DNA of 33,054 nt from contig CAZCZY010000037.1 of NCBI GenBank assembly GCA_964503525.1, positions 1-33,054 of the forward strand. Reading direction: 5' to 3'. The position numbers were made by a program, and so were the translations under genes. The number at the start of each line of letters is the position of its first letter. Position 1 is the stretch's first letter. The notes beneath the pieces are model-generated. The model was given only the letters and a program-made list of their open reading frames with translations. It searched no databases and was not told the origin of the DNA. This DNA is from CAZCZY01 sp964503525. Its GTDB lineage: Bacteria; Patescibacteriota; JAUYIX01. Positions 14,297-23,360 of this stretch are shown here, one piece after another.

Positions 14297-15925
14297 TTAT
14301 TTAAGAATATTTTTAATTGGAACACGGGACCGGCGTTCTCGCAATCGCGGCATGCTGGCCCAGCCAATAAACCCGATTGCCAAAACTAATAGGAACGAAC
14401 CCAACACATAGCGCTGCTGTAAACCAGTCGTCGACAGCTGCTGCACATCACCAAAGTTTTGTTCCGTTAGAACTTGGCCAGCTGCCAGGGTGATGGGACC
14501 CCGGGTATTGGGAGTTGTTGAAATAAACCCGGTTGGATCAGTCTCGCGCACACTATATTTGTCTGCAGGAAAACCAATAAAGCCGTAATCACCATTGGCA
14601 TCTGTCTTATCCGTGACGATTGTCGCACCGGTATCGCCATCAAGCAGAGTGATTGAGACGTTTGCGATTCCTGGTTCGCTTGTGTCAAAAATGCCGTCGC
14701 GATCCTTGTCGTTCCATACGGTGCCAAAAATTGAGCCGCCAGCTAGCGCGATAATGTCGGTGTCGGTGTCTGGACCGACCGCTGTGAGCGAGACGTAATC
14801 AGTGTACAAGCCACCGCCAGGACTGCCTGCAGCTACGCCATATTCGACTACTAAAAATCTAACAAAACCAGAAGTGTCAATATAGCTACTAAGTCCTGTA
14901 TTAACCGTGGCCGTGAGAGCAACTTCGTCCAGTGCTGTGGGCGCAGGCGGTTCGGAGGCATCATCGTTGGCCTCTGTGTCTTTGATTTCCCAAGCATTAG
15001 TGCTGCGATTTAAAAGAACCATAAATGCATCATTGCTAGATTGCGGTTCACCTCCGTCTGGAGCTCTGGATACAATGCCCTTCCAATCCATCGTTAAGCT
15101 GGTAGTAGTCTGTCCAGTAAATGGTGAAATTTTTACTTCAAACTCATGGATATTCCAACCATGACAGGCGGGGCTGCCTGTAGCGGTAATTTTCTTAGTA
15201 ACCTCATATATGTCATTGTTGCTGGCGATATTAGAGGCCGTTCCCGCGACTGCAGTCACGTCCCATTTTGCCCGATCGGTAGAAATATATGCTCCATTTG
15301 TCGCAAGATTGAAATCGGCTGTACCCTCTACACCAGCATATACGGCCGGATCGCTACAACTGGCGGCACCCGCAGCGTCAGCGCCATCACCATCATCAAT
15401 GTGGCCCGCTGCACGGAAAATGTGAGGCAGTGGGGCATCCGAATAATCAAAAGTTGCAGTCTCGTTTGTTGCATCCGTATACGTAGCAGTTAACGTATCG
15501 GACGTATCGATCTCTAGCGTGCCATCATTTTGCGCGACGCTTCCTGACTTGGCAGCGGTTGGGAGCGCTGTTGTGTTACGAAAAATTCCTGTGCTGTTGC
15601 CGGTCTCTTTAAGAATGGTTCCACTTGTAAACGTCTCGAGGTCGGCTGCACTCGTCGCTGATATTGTCGCTGTAATTTGTTCGGCGGTGCCTGGGTTTGT
15701 ATTGCGGTTGGGGTCAGTGACGGTTGCATACATTCCGGAACCGGCGGAAAAAGTCGTTGCGGCGGCACCGGTGCTATCTGTAATTTCGATCGAGCCAAAG
15801 GTCGCCGATGCCATCGGTGCCCTAAAACCAAAAGAGGCAGCTATCACAAAAGCCGCTAGCGCCAACAACAACATGTGTCGTGGCAGTCGATTTGCGCGTC
15901 GCCAATTAAAAGCGCTTAGATTCAT
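14297..15925 (-). CDS. Cell-surface protein with SdrD-B-like domain and LSTTG sorting-like tail
   Basis: 542 aa. A signal peptide (LLLALAAFVIAASFGFRAPMASA, ~18-42) is followed by a Thr/Ala-rich beta domain (~45-165) and a middle domain (~170-390) with CSDPAVYAGVEG and GGEPQSSND. Residues ~398-495 form an SdrD-B/Cna-B-like Ig domain (GTVWNDKDRDGIFDTSEPGI, GDYGFIGFPADKYSVRE) with a Ca-binding-like DKDRDG loop. The C-terminus is LSTTG (497-501), a hydrophobic helix (~506-524) and a basic tail (RLRERRSR). This matches the LxxTG-TM-basic layout of sortase substrates. The sortase-like gene lies immediately upstream, 29 bp away on the same strand, so the pair probably works together. Confidence 0.85.
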   Translation of the reverse strand: MNLSAFNWRRANRLPRHMLLLALAAFVIAASFGFRAPMASATFGSIEITDSTGAAATTFSAGSGMYATVTDPNRNTNPGTAEQITATISATSAADLETFTSGTILKETGNSTGIFRNTTALPTAAKSGSVAQNDGTLEIDTSDTLTATYTDATNETATFDYSDAPLPHIFRAAGHIDDGDGADAAGAASCSDPAVYAGVEGTADFNLATNGAYISTDRAKWDVTAVAGTASNIASNNDIYEVTKKITATGSPACHGWNIHEFEVKISPFTGQTTTSLTMDWKGIVSRAPDGGEPQSSNDAFMVLLNRSTNAWEIKDTEANDDASEPPAPTALDEVALTATVNTGLSSYIDTSGFVRFLVVEYGVAAGSPGGGLYTDYVSLTAVGPDTDTDIIALAGGSIFGTVWNDKDRDGIFDTSEPGIANVSITLLDGDTGATIVTDKTDANGDYGFIGFPADKYSVRETDPTGFISTTPNTRGPITLAAGQVLTEQNFGDVQQLSTTGLQQRYVLGSFLLVLAIGFIGWASMPRLRERRSRVPIKNILK

Positions 15926-15954
15926 GGGGAAGTAGACAAACTATCCCACGGTTC

Positions 15955-16767
15955 TTACTTGCTGGCAACTGTTCGTGACAATTTACCCACGGCCACAAAA
16001 CGCTTTTGCGCGGTTCCCACGGGATAACTCGTTTGCAAGCTGGCAAAGGCCTCCGCCGGACCACCACGCTTGAGTACCGATGTGTCGTATGGGCCCGTGA
16101 TAATGGTCTCCACAATCGTGTAGTAATAGGCGTGGTCTTTGTCCGACAAAATAAAATAATCACCTTTTTTTATCTCTGGTAATAACGCAAAGACTGTTTT
16201 GTAATTGCCCGTCTTAAATAAAAAGTCCGAACTGTGCCCAGCAAAAAAAGCGTTGCCGGGTTGCCCTGCCCGCGGCGTCTCCGCCAAATGAATCACACCG
16301 ATAGAAAGGCCGCGCTGCTGCTCGCGCTCAGTATTACGCGAAATTTCAACAAGTGGTGCGCGAACACCAATACGCGGGATCGTAACGGTATTGGCCACAA
16401 ATTGGTTGGGATTGATTGGGGAAATTGGTGGAGCAGTATCTGGTGGTTCCTGGATTGTCGCTGCGTTTGTCGTCGATATGCCGGACGAGGCAGGGGCAGT
16501 CAGTTCTACCTCAATTTCTGGATACTCGGGAGGAACACCAAACGCGCGTGCGGGCTCTTCGGGTAAAACCGGCAACGCGTCTAACGGAACATAGCTCCCA
16601 TCAAGCGCTGCACTCAAATCCTGCCCACGCACGGCAAAATGAGCCTTCTTAACATATGCCGGTAGATTGAGCGCAAAAAAAGTGGCAATGTAGACAACTC
16701 CCACAATCTCGAGCGCCAAGACGGCCCGAAGCCAGCGAACCTGTTTTTTTTTCGGAAGTTGATCCAC
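15955..16767 (-). CDS. Sortase-family protein with Ser in place of the catalytic Cys
   Basis: 270 aa from GTG 16767. Residues 12-34 are an N-terminal TM anchor and ~75-120 a Pro-rich linker. The C-terminal domain shows the sortase barrel: VTIPRIGVRAPLVE, GVIHLAETPRAGQPGNAFFAGHSS (catalytic-type His178), KGDYFILSDKDHAYYYTI, then FASLQTSYPVGTAQKRFVAVGKL. Sortases normally read TxTC-YP-GT...R here; this protein has Ser247 (codon AGT) where the Cys is expected, with Arg256 kept. It is adjacent to a surface protein with an LSTTG tail. It is either an active serine variant, a non-catalytic binder or an inactivated enzyme. Divergent from the PlsY-like gene. Confidence 0.85.
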   Translation of the reverse strand: MDQLPKKKQVRWLRAVLALEIVGVVYIATFFALNLPAYVKKAHFAVRGQDLSAALDGSYVPLDALPVLPEEPARAFGVPPEYPEIEVELTAPASSGISTTNAATIQEPPDTAPPISPINPNQFVANTVTIPRIGVRAPLVEISRNTEREQQRGLSIGVIHLAETPRAGQPGNAFFAGHSSDFLFKTGNYKTVFALLPEIKKGDYFILSDKDHAYYYTIVETIITGPYDTSVLKRGGPAEAFASLQTSYPVGTAQKRFVAVGKLSRTVASK

Positions 16768-16814
16768 AATGGCAATTCTAGCTTGTTCGACCCAATAATT
16801 GCTACGCTAACGAT

Positions 16815-17810
16815 ATGCTCCCTTGGTACCAGTACGCCGCCCTTATAGTTATTGCTTTTTTGTTTGGGTCTATTCAACTTGGTCGGCTTGGCCAAAGCGG
16901 ACAAATCGGGCCTCACCGGCGCTGGAGAAATTTGCTCGGTTTTGCTAAGGGCTTTGCCGCGTGTTGGATTGTGCAAGCGGTGGTCGCTCCAAATTATGTG
17001 GCTGGCTGGACTTTGCAGTTGACCATCGTCGAACAATCGGTCATATCACTCTCACTCGTAGCGGTTCTTTTTGGAGACCGCTTTCCGATTGGTGCATGGT
17101 TTGATCGCCGGCTGCGAACCTCTGAGCTTTGGGCCGCACTCCTCGGCGGCCTAATCGCAATTGGCGTCGGAGTTCCCGGTCGCGCAAGTTTGATTGCTAT
17201 GACCATCGGCATTGTCGCGTTTTTACTTATTCTAAATCTCCAAAAAAATATTGGGTTGCTGTTGCCACTGCTCACGTTGATACCGGTCGGTTTTGGTCTA
17301 TTCGGAAAATTTACATTGTCGGCTTGGGTGGCTTACGGACTTTTTATTGCCTTCCTTTTTGTCGAACTGCTCCGCCTCTGGAGACCCGCATTTAATCGCC
17401 GATTGATTCGTATTCCCGGTTTACTTGGCGAGCGCGAACTCAATCGCCCGCTCGCGGTGTCTGGCGCTGTATCGGTCATCGCACTGCTCGTCGATTTTAT
17501 TGATGCGCCTTCGTTAGCAGCTGTCGTGTTGTTTGGCATCGTTGGTATTTCTGTTGCGCGCGCTTTGGCCGAACAACTGCCCTTTGGGCGCGAAAAATTG
17601 TGGCGCGATGTTACGCGTGGATTATTGCTCAGCCTCGTCGTAGCAGTGATTATTCTCTTGCCGCTAGTCTTGGTGCTGACCGGCCTGCCGGCGCGAGCGA
17701 CCATCTTTGCTGCGCTTGCCGGTTTGATTGCCTCAGTCCTCCCCATACCGGTTGATCGATATATTCTGGCACCGCTCGCGGCGGCCGGAATTTTGGCTCT
17801 CCTCGCATAG
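16815..17810 (+). CDS. Multi-pass membrane protein, PlsY-like N-terminus and phytol-kinase-like C-terminus
   Basis: 331 aa with about ten hydrophobic helices. The N-terminal ~50 residues (LFGSIQLGRLGQ, then GFAKGFAACW) faintly match PlsY glycerol-3-phosphate acyltransferase (GSIPFG and the KG motif), but the GSGN-GATN loop is missing. The C-terminal ~130 residues (VSGAVSVIALLVDF, GIVGISVARALAEQLPFGR, IFAALAGLIASVLPIPVDRYILAPLAAA) follow the layout of SEC59/phytol kinase/CDP-diglyceride synthases, without the usual GD pair. A lipid or polyprenol function is therefore a weak inference. No SD; start at ATG 16815, with a possible -10 (GCTAAC) just before it, suggesting a leaderless mRNA. Divergent from the sortase. 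Confidence 0.55.
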   Translation: MLPWYQYAALIVIAFLFGSIQLGRLGQSGQIGPHRRWRNLLGFAKGFAACWIVQAVVAPNYVAGWTLQLTIVEQSVISLSLVAVLFGDRFPIGAWFDRRLRTSELWAALLGGLIAIGVGVPGRASLIAMTIGIVAFLLILNLQKNIGLLLPLLTLIPVGFGLFGKFTLSAWVAYGLFIAFLFVELLRLWRPAFNRRLIRIPGLLGERELNRPLAVSGAVSVIALLVDFIDAPSLAAVVLFGIVGISVARALAEQLPFGREKLWRDVTRGLLLSLVVAVIILLPLVLVLTGLPARATIFAALAGLIASVLPIPVDRYILAPLAAAGILALLA

Positions 17811-17863
17811 CACTCACGCCTCGCAACACTCAAGCACTTTCGCGCACCGCCTCACTTCCCCAA

Positions 17864-20425
17864 ATGTCATTAAAGGTTTATCAGGCCAAGAGAAAGTTCG
17901 CTAAAACCCCAGAACCTCGTGGCCTTGTACATCCGAGCGCCAACCAGCGCCGCTTTGTCATACAAAAGCACGACGCAACTGCGCTTCATTACGATCTCCG
18001 ACTGGAACATGGTGGAGTAATGCTCAGTTGGGCCGTCCCAAAAGGCCCGAGCGAAAATCCCACGGAACGCCACCTCGCCGCGGCCACCGAAGATCATCCG
18101 CTTGAGTACCGGCACTTTGAAGGCATCATCCCAGAGGGGTACGGCGCCGGCACGGTGATGGTCTGGGATCATGGCACTTTTGACTGGGTCAACCGTGCGA
18201 CCGATCATTTAAGTTTTATTTTGCATGGCCAAAAACTTCACGGTGAATACGCGCTCGTGCGCTTGCCCCGTGCCGGCGCCAGATCTTGGTTGCTGCTAAA
18301 AAAGCGCGACCAGTACGCCAACTCCAAGGCATCAATTCTCAAGCGCGAACCAAACTCTGTCATCACCGGTCGCTCCCTCGAGGAAATAGAAAAAGGCGCG
18401 CACGCTGCCGCAGTAGCGCTCAAGAATATTCCGGGAGTTGTTCGTGCCAAAATGCCTGACAAACTCGCGGTCCAAAAGCCAACACTCATCACCCAACCCT
18501 TTAACGATCCCGAATGGATTTTTGAACCCAAGTGGGACGGTTTTAGAGGCATCGCGTATATCCACAGAAATAAAAACCAGCGCGATAATAAAATGCAGCT
18601 GCGCAGTCGCAATCAATTGGATCTCCTGCGCACGTTTCCAGAACTTAAAAACATTGCGAGTGCCATCGCGGCAAAAAGTGCCGTGCTCGACGGTGAGATT
18701 GTCAGCATCGATAAAAAAGGTGTCAGCCATTTTGTTGATCTCAGAGCGGGCCGACAGGAAAATCTTTTTTATGTAGTGTTCGACCTTTTGTACGTGGACG
18801 GATACAGCTTGCTTAATGTTCCGCTGCAAACACGTAAGGAGTTATTGCGCGCACTCTTGGTGCCACATGAGTTTGTTCGCTACACCGATCATATAGAAGC
18901 GGCGGGAGAAAAATATTATGAGGTTGCTGGTGTGCAAGGACTTGAAGGCATTGTTGCCAAAGAGCGCAACAGTCGGTACGAACCCGGCCAGCGCACGCAT
19001 ACCTGGTACAAAATCAAACACCGCCTCGAACAAGAATTTGTGGTGGGTGGTTGGCTCGCCGGTCAGGGCACTCGAGAAAAAACGATTGGTAGTTTACTAA
19101 TTGGTGTGTACCAAGATGACAAATTAGTGCCAGTCGGAAGGGTCGGGAGCGGCTTTGCAGAAAAAAATCTCGTCCCGCTTCTGGCGGCGCTCCGAAAACT
19201 TCATCGCTCCACCTCCCCGTTCGCAAAAAAATTTCCGCTCGAACAATTTGCAAACTTTGTGGAGCCTCGCCTGGTAGCACAAGTAAAATTTGCCGAGTGG
19301 ACGCCAGGAGGTGGCCTACGCCAACCGGTTTTTGTTGGTTTACGCAGTGATAAACCCGCGCGCGAGATCATGCGAGAAAAACCTCGACCGGCGTTGGAGC
19401 TTTCTTCCGCCGTACGCACCCGGCCCGCTCGCACCACCAGCACGCGTCCGCAAACCGCCAAGTCTGGCGACAAGTCGGTAACTGCCACAGCAAAACTAAA
19501 CCCGTCCTTACCGCTCACCACCGACAAAAATCAAGAAATTACGATGGCCGGCGCCACGCTCAAGTTAACCAACCTCGATAAACCTTTTTGGCGCCGGCCG
19601 AACATCAAAAAACGTGACGTGATCAACTACTACAACCGCCTGGCGCCAGTACTGCTACCGCACCTAAAAGACCGGCCGCTCTCGCTCAAGCGCTATCCCG
19701 AGGGCGCGAGCGAATGGTTTTTCTACCAAAAAGAAGCTCCCAGTCCCCGTCCGCGCTTTGTCCAAACAACCAGCGTGATACACAGCCACGGGCCGACCCG
19801 CTACGTCATGGTCAACAATGTCCAAACACTCATCTGGCTCACCAACCTGGCCGATCTGGAAATCCATCCCTGGTATTCTCGGCACGGATCGCTCAACCAT
19901 CCAGACTATGTCGTCTTTGATCTCGACCCAACGCCAGAAGACGACCTCGGTAATGTTCGTGCCGTCGCATTACTCATCGAAGATGTCCTCGAGCATCTCG
20001 GCTTAACCGGTTACGCCAAATCGAGCGGCTCGCGCGGCATCCATATTTACGTACCCATCGCTCCAAAATTTACGTACGAACAAACCAAATTATTTGCCAA
20101 AAAAGTTACGGAGATCGTGCACCAGTTGGCGCCTAAACAAACCACGCTCGAATTTAGAAAGGCCAAGCGACATGGCGTCTACATCGACTACTTACAAAAT
20201 ATAAAAGGAAAAACACTGGCGTGCGTGTACAGCCTGCGGGCAAGACCAGGTGCCGCCGTAGCAACGCCCCTCTCCTGGCGCGAAGTCAAAAAAGGATTTG
20301 AGATTAGCGATTTTAATTATCAAACTATTTTTGAGCGACTAAAAAAATACGGCGATTTGTTTGCGCCGACCTTGACGCATAAACAAAATCTGGGCCCAGC
20401 TCTTGCAGCTGTTCGTAAATTCTAG
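17864..20425 (+). CDS. ligD: Multifunctional DNA ligase D (phosphoesterase-ligase-polymerase)
   Basis: 853 aa, domain order PE-LIG-POL as in Pseudomonas LigD. The 3'-phosphoesterase domain (~20-170) has FVIQKHDATALHYDLRLEHGG and WAVPKGPS. The ATP-dependent ligase domain (~205-500) has EPKWDGFRG with adenylated Lys223, DGEIV, EGIVAKERNS and WYKIKH. The polymerase/primase domain (~565-840) has LTNLDKPFW, VFDLDPTP (metal ligands D686 and D688) and SSGSRGIHIYVPI. A Thr/Ala/Lys-rich linker (~500-560) joins ligase and polymerase. It acts in non-homologous end joining with Ku, which heals double-strand breaks after template-independent end filling. No ku gene lies in the window. The ATG at 17864 has no SD. 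Confidence 0.97.
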   Translation: MSLKVYQAKRKFAKTPEPRGLVHPSANQRRFVIQKHDATALHYDLRLEHGGVMLSWAVPKGPSENPTERHLAAATEDHPLEYRHFEGIIPEGYGAGTVMVWDHGTFDWVNRATDHLSFILHGQKLHGEYALVRLPRAGARSWLLLKKRDQYANSKASILKREPNSVITGRSLEEIEKGAHAAAVALKNIPGVVRAKMPDKLAVQKPTLITQPFNDPEWIFEPKWDGFRGIAYIHRNKNQRDNKMQLRSRNQLDLLRTFPELKNIASAIAAKSAVLDGEIVSIDKKGVSHFVDLRAGRQENLFYVVFDLLYVDGYSLLNVPLQTRKELLRALLVPHEFVRYTDHIEAAGEKYYEVAGVQGLEGIVAKERNSRYEPGQRTHTWYKIKHRLEQEFVVGGWLAGQGTREKTIGSLLIGVYQDDKLVPVGRVGSGFAEKNLVPLLAALRKLHRSTSPFAKKFPLEQFANFVEPRLVAQVKFAEWTPGGGLRQPVFVGLRSDKPAREIMREKPRPALELSSAVRTRPARTTSTRPQTAKSGDKSVTATAKLNPSLPLTTDKNQEITMAGATLKLTNLDKPFWRRPNIKKRDVINYYNRLAPVLLPHLKDRPLSLKRYPEGASEWFFYQKEAPSPRPRFVQTTSVIHSHGPTRYVMVNNVQTLIWLTNLADLEIHPWYSRHGSLNHPDYVVFDLDPTPEDDLGNVRAVALLIEDVLEHLGLTGYAKSSGSRGIHIYVPIAPKFTYEQTKLFAKKVTEIVHQLAPKQTTLEFRKAKRHGVYIDYLQNIKGKTLACVYSLRARPGAAVATPLSWREVKKGFEISDFNYQTIFERLKKYGDLFAPTLTHKQNLGPALAAVRKF

Positions 20426-20437
20426 GTCTAGTTTGTT

Positions 20438-22171
20438 CTAGTACTTGAGCAAGAAAACGTACCCAAGCCAGCCGAGCGACGCCGCAACGCCTACCACTTG
20501 GGGAACAAGCCAACTTTTTTGTAAACGACCGAGCAACTGTAACGCCCGCGTCACGAGTAACAGATCCGGATATTGGATGACGATGTGTGTGTGACCCTCA
20601 CCCACTGTCGGGCCGTGGCCCATAAAACCGATGCCCAGCGTTGCAGCGGCCAACGCTTTTTGGTCACTGGCTGGTTCTGCCAATACGAGACTGCCGTTTT
20701 CGCTTATTTTTTTGACATGCGCTGCTTTTTGACTGGGGCCCAGGTGTGCAAAGATTTGATCCTCTGCGATGCCAACACTTTGTGCCACCGCGCTGACCGT
20801 TGGTAACTCGTCGCCCGAGATTAATTGTGGGGTTAATTTTCGCGACTGTAAGTAAGCAACGAGGCCCGCAGCCGAGGTTCTTGCGACATCACGAAGAGCA
20901 AACATCGCCAGTACACTTTTTTTACTCGCCAAAAAAATTACGGTGGCGCCTTTTTCGGCGAGCGTGTGCGCCTGCGTTAGCATGTACGAAGGCACCTCAA
21001 CCCCAACAGATTCCAAAAGTGTGTGTCGACCGAGGACAAACAGTTCATCCTCCACTTTGCCGACCACGCCTTCTCCCACAACGCTCTTGAGATCCGTCGC
21101 GTGTGGCACCGGGACCGCGTTTTTTTCTGCGGCACGTTTGAGCGTGCGTGCAATCGGGTGGTCGCTGTCATGTTCTAGACTTGCGGCGAGGCGAGTGACA
21201 TCGACTTCACTGAGCGGCTGTACCGCGGCTACGTGTAATAGTTCTGGGATGCCAGCGGTCACGGTTCCAGTTTTGTCGAGGACCGCGTAGGTTAGACTTT
21301 TCACGTTTGGCAGGCGAATCCATTGCTTAAATAAAATTCCAGCCCGACTCGCGGACCGTAATGTACCAACCGTAATCAATCGCGCCGCAAGCGGACCAAG
21401 CCAGAGGAGGTTGGCAATCGCAAGGTCAACAACTTGACCGCGTCGTACAATAATAAATGTGGCTGCTACGGCGCCCACGGTCCACAGGCCCTGGCCGATT
21501 AAAAAAATAAAATCGAACCGTTTTACGAGCGGCGGCGTCTCCGCCAATACGCGTCTAAAAATCTCTGCCACTGCAACGGCAGTGGTTGCGGTACCGACAT
21601 GTGTTGCTTCGATGGTCATCGCGCTCGCCGCACGATCACCGGCCGTCAATGGTTCGCCTTTGGCAACGTCAATAATAGTGCGCGCTCCAAAATTGGTACG
21701 AACTTTTCCATTTTTTGACAATAATCGGCCGTCCACGGGCAGGGTTTCACCCGCTTGCACGACGACGCGATCGCCTTTTTTTACTGCGGCATACGGTATG
21801 GTCTGCTCATGATCCAAGCGCACTACTCGCACCAGTGGAACCTTAGAAAAACCAAGCCGCGCCATAAAGAAACTGGTTTGAGTGCGCAGTATTTCTAGTA
21901 GCACTACCGCGAGCGTTGCGAGTAATACCGCAGCGGCACCAGTGGCCGGACGGTAGGCCCACATAGAGATCGCTGCAATCACGAGCACGCTGATCGCAAA
22001 ACTCGAGCGTCGTTTTTTTATTGCGCGCCAGGTCTCAACGAGCAAGGGTACGCTTCCGACAATAATCGCTGCTCTAAACCACGCGCCCTCTTGCGCAATA
22101 AATCCCGTCAGTACAAAACCAAAACACAAAATGAACCAAGCAAATTGTACGAGCAGTGTTTTTTGTGTCAT
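20438..22171 (-). CDS. P-type ATPase-like protein with degenerate catalytic motifs
   Basis: 577 aa from ATG 22171 (a longer frame from 22240 would run into the upstream gene). Heavy-metal-ATPase layout: helices at the start, an actuator domain (~115-190, GDRVVVQAGETLPVDGRLL), helices, then a P/N domain with intact DKTGT (D299), SDHPIA (HP motif) and SGD (452-454). Several motifs are altered. The actuator TGE reads KGE (171-173), the membrane CPC reads LGP (258-260), and the hinge GDGxND reads AEPASD (498-503). Loss of the two hinge Asp/Gly positions and of the Cys ligands argues against ordinary copper or zinc transport. It could be a regulatory or scramblase-like derivative, or decaying. It follows a 110-aa two-helix membrane protein by 16 bp, a likely operon. 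Confidence 0.85.
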   Translation of the reverse strand: MTQKTLLVQFAWFILCFGFVLTGFIAQEGAWFRAAIIVGSVPLLVETWRAIKKRRSSFAISVLVIAAISMWAYRPATGAAAVLLATLAVVLLEILRTQTSFFMARLGFSKVPLVRVVRLDHEQTIPYAAVKKGDRVVVQAGETLPVDGRLLSKNGKVRTNFGARTIIDVAKGEPLTAGDRAASAMTIEATHVGTATTAVAVAEIFRRVLAETPPLVKRFDFIFLIGQGLWTVGAVAATFIIVRRGQVVDLAIANLLWLGPLAARLITVGTLRSASRAGILFKQWIRLPNVKSLTYAVLDKTGTVTAGIPELLHVAAVQPLSEVDVTRLAASLEHDSDHPIARTLKRAAEKNAVPVPHATDLKSVVGEGVVGKVEDELFVLGRHTLLESVGVEVPSYMLTQAHTLAEKGATVIFLASKKSVLAMFALRDVARTSAAGLVAYLQSRKLTPQLISGDELPTVSAVAQSVGIAEDQIFAHLGPSQKAAHVKKISENGSLVLAEPASDQKALAAATLGIGFMGHGPTVGEGHTHIVIQYPDLLLVTRALQLLGRLQKSWLVPQVVGVAASLGWLGYVFLLKY

Positions 22172-22187
22172 CTGGATTACAACCGAG

Positions 22188-22520
22188 TTAGATATAGAAC
22201 ACCGGCAGATAAATAAATACGATGATTGCAAAGATCGCAATCAGCACCAGGGAGATGATACCTGAGAGCGTGATTCGGTTCGAGACAATAAAATCGTTAT
22301 ACGAATCGATCCAACTGCCGTGCTCGTCTGTTCGCGCAAAAGTGGTAAATGTTTTAAACGGCCCAAGCAACATAAAGTGCGGTGTGACCGCGAGCTGCAT
22401 TAAAATACGCAGCACGACCAACTGCAAGACGTACCACAGTGGCGACACGCGCCCGAGCATGCGCTCAGTTTTAAGATGGTCTAAGCGGCTCCGCAGCCGA
22501 CGATACGCCCGTACTAACAT
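22188..22520 (-). CDS. Small two-helix membrane protein
   Basis: 110 aa. A basic N-terminus (RAYRRLRSRLDHLKTERM) is followed by LWYVLQLVVLRILMQLAVT, an outer or inner loop with FKTFTTFARTDEHGSWIDSYNDF, and ITLSGIISLVLIAIFAIIVFIYLPVFY. Located 16 bp before the P-type ATPase-like gene on the same strand, so it may be its small partner. No family recognised; no clear SD. Confidence 0.65.
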   Translation of the reverse strand: MLVRAYRRLRSRLDHLKTERMLGRVSPLWYVLQLVVLRILMQLAVTPHFMLLGPFKTFTTFARTDEHGSWIDSYNDFIVSNRITLSGIISLVLIAIFAIIVFIYLPVFYI

Positions 22521-22641
22521 TGCCTTAGCTTAGCACTGGGCAGCGCCATTTGGCCTCTTATCCACAGTTCGTTAACAGACTTTATCGCTTTTTTGGTTTT
22601 TCTTTAATGTTTAGTTAAGCTTTGCCGTCTATTCTGTAGGC

Positions 22642-23349
22642 ATGCGCATCTTACTGATTGAGGACGAACCAGAAATCGCCAAGTTCATCGAACAGGGCTT
22701 GGAACGCGCGCGGTACGTTGTGGACTACGTTGATGATGGGCGGATGGGTGTCTATCAAGCTGCAGTAAATCCGTACGATCTGATTTTGTGTGACTACATG
22801 CTGCCACTCAAAGACGGAATCAGTCTTGTCGCAGAACTCCGGGCCAAGCAAATCGATACACCAGTCTTGATGCTCACCGTGGTTGACGATTTAGATACAA
22901 TGGTGCGAGCACTCGACAGCGGTGCTGACGATTATTTATGTAAACCATTTCCCATTGAAGAATTGTTGGCGCGTGTCCGGGCGTTATTGCGACGGGAAAA
23001 ATCTTGGCAAGGCGACCAGCTGCAGGTGGGCGATATTTTGCTGGACAGCAAACACCATAAGGTCGAACGCGCCGGCGTCACAATCACGCTCACCCGCAAG
23101 GAATATATGTTACTAGAATATCTGATGCGGCACGCTGACGAGATTGTGACCCGAACAAATATTTTAGAGCACGTTTGGGATAGTGCGGCGGATCCCTTTA
23201 GTAACTCAGTGGAAGTGCATGTGCGCTTTTTACGACGCAAAATAGAAGATCCGTTTGTAAAAAGCGGGCGGGTGATTCATACGGTGCATGGAGTTGGGTA
23301 TCGCTTGACGACGTTACCGCAGACCCAAGCGACTTTGAGCAAGCCTTAG
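22642..23349 (+). CDS. OmpR/PhoB-family response regulator (orphan)
   Basis: 235 aa. The receiver domain (1-118) has acidic pocket E7/D8, phosphoacceptor D51 in LILCDYMLPLKDG, T79 in LMLTV and K101 in LCKPF. A winged-helix DNA-binding domain (~130-228) carries LTRKEYMLLEYLMRHADEIVTRTNILEHVW and NSVEVHVRFLRRKI, followed by HTVHGVGYRL. No histidine kinase is adjacent, so its kinase must lie elsewhere or be absent. A -10-like TATTCT at 22628-22633 places the transcript start near the ATG, so translation is probably leaderless. Confidence 0.95.
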   Translation: MRILLIEDEPEIAKFIEQGLERARYVVDYVDDGRMGVYQAAVNPYDLILCDYMLPLKDGISLVAELRAKQIDTPVLMLTVVDDLDTMVRALDSGADDYLCKPFPIEELLARVRALLRREKSWQGDQLQVGDILLDSKHHKVERAGVTITLTRKEYMLLEYLMRHADEIVTRTNILEHVWDSAADPFSNSVEVHVRFLRRKIEDPFVKSGRVIHTVHGVGYRLTTLPQTQATLSKP

Positions 23350-23360
23350 GTACGCCTTAC

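Noticed and set aside
22172..22240. 23-codon N-terminal extension of the P-type ATPase-like gene
   Set aside because: It would overlap the upstream 110-aa gene by about 50 bp and adds non-family residues; ATG 22171 fits the spacing.
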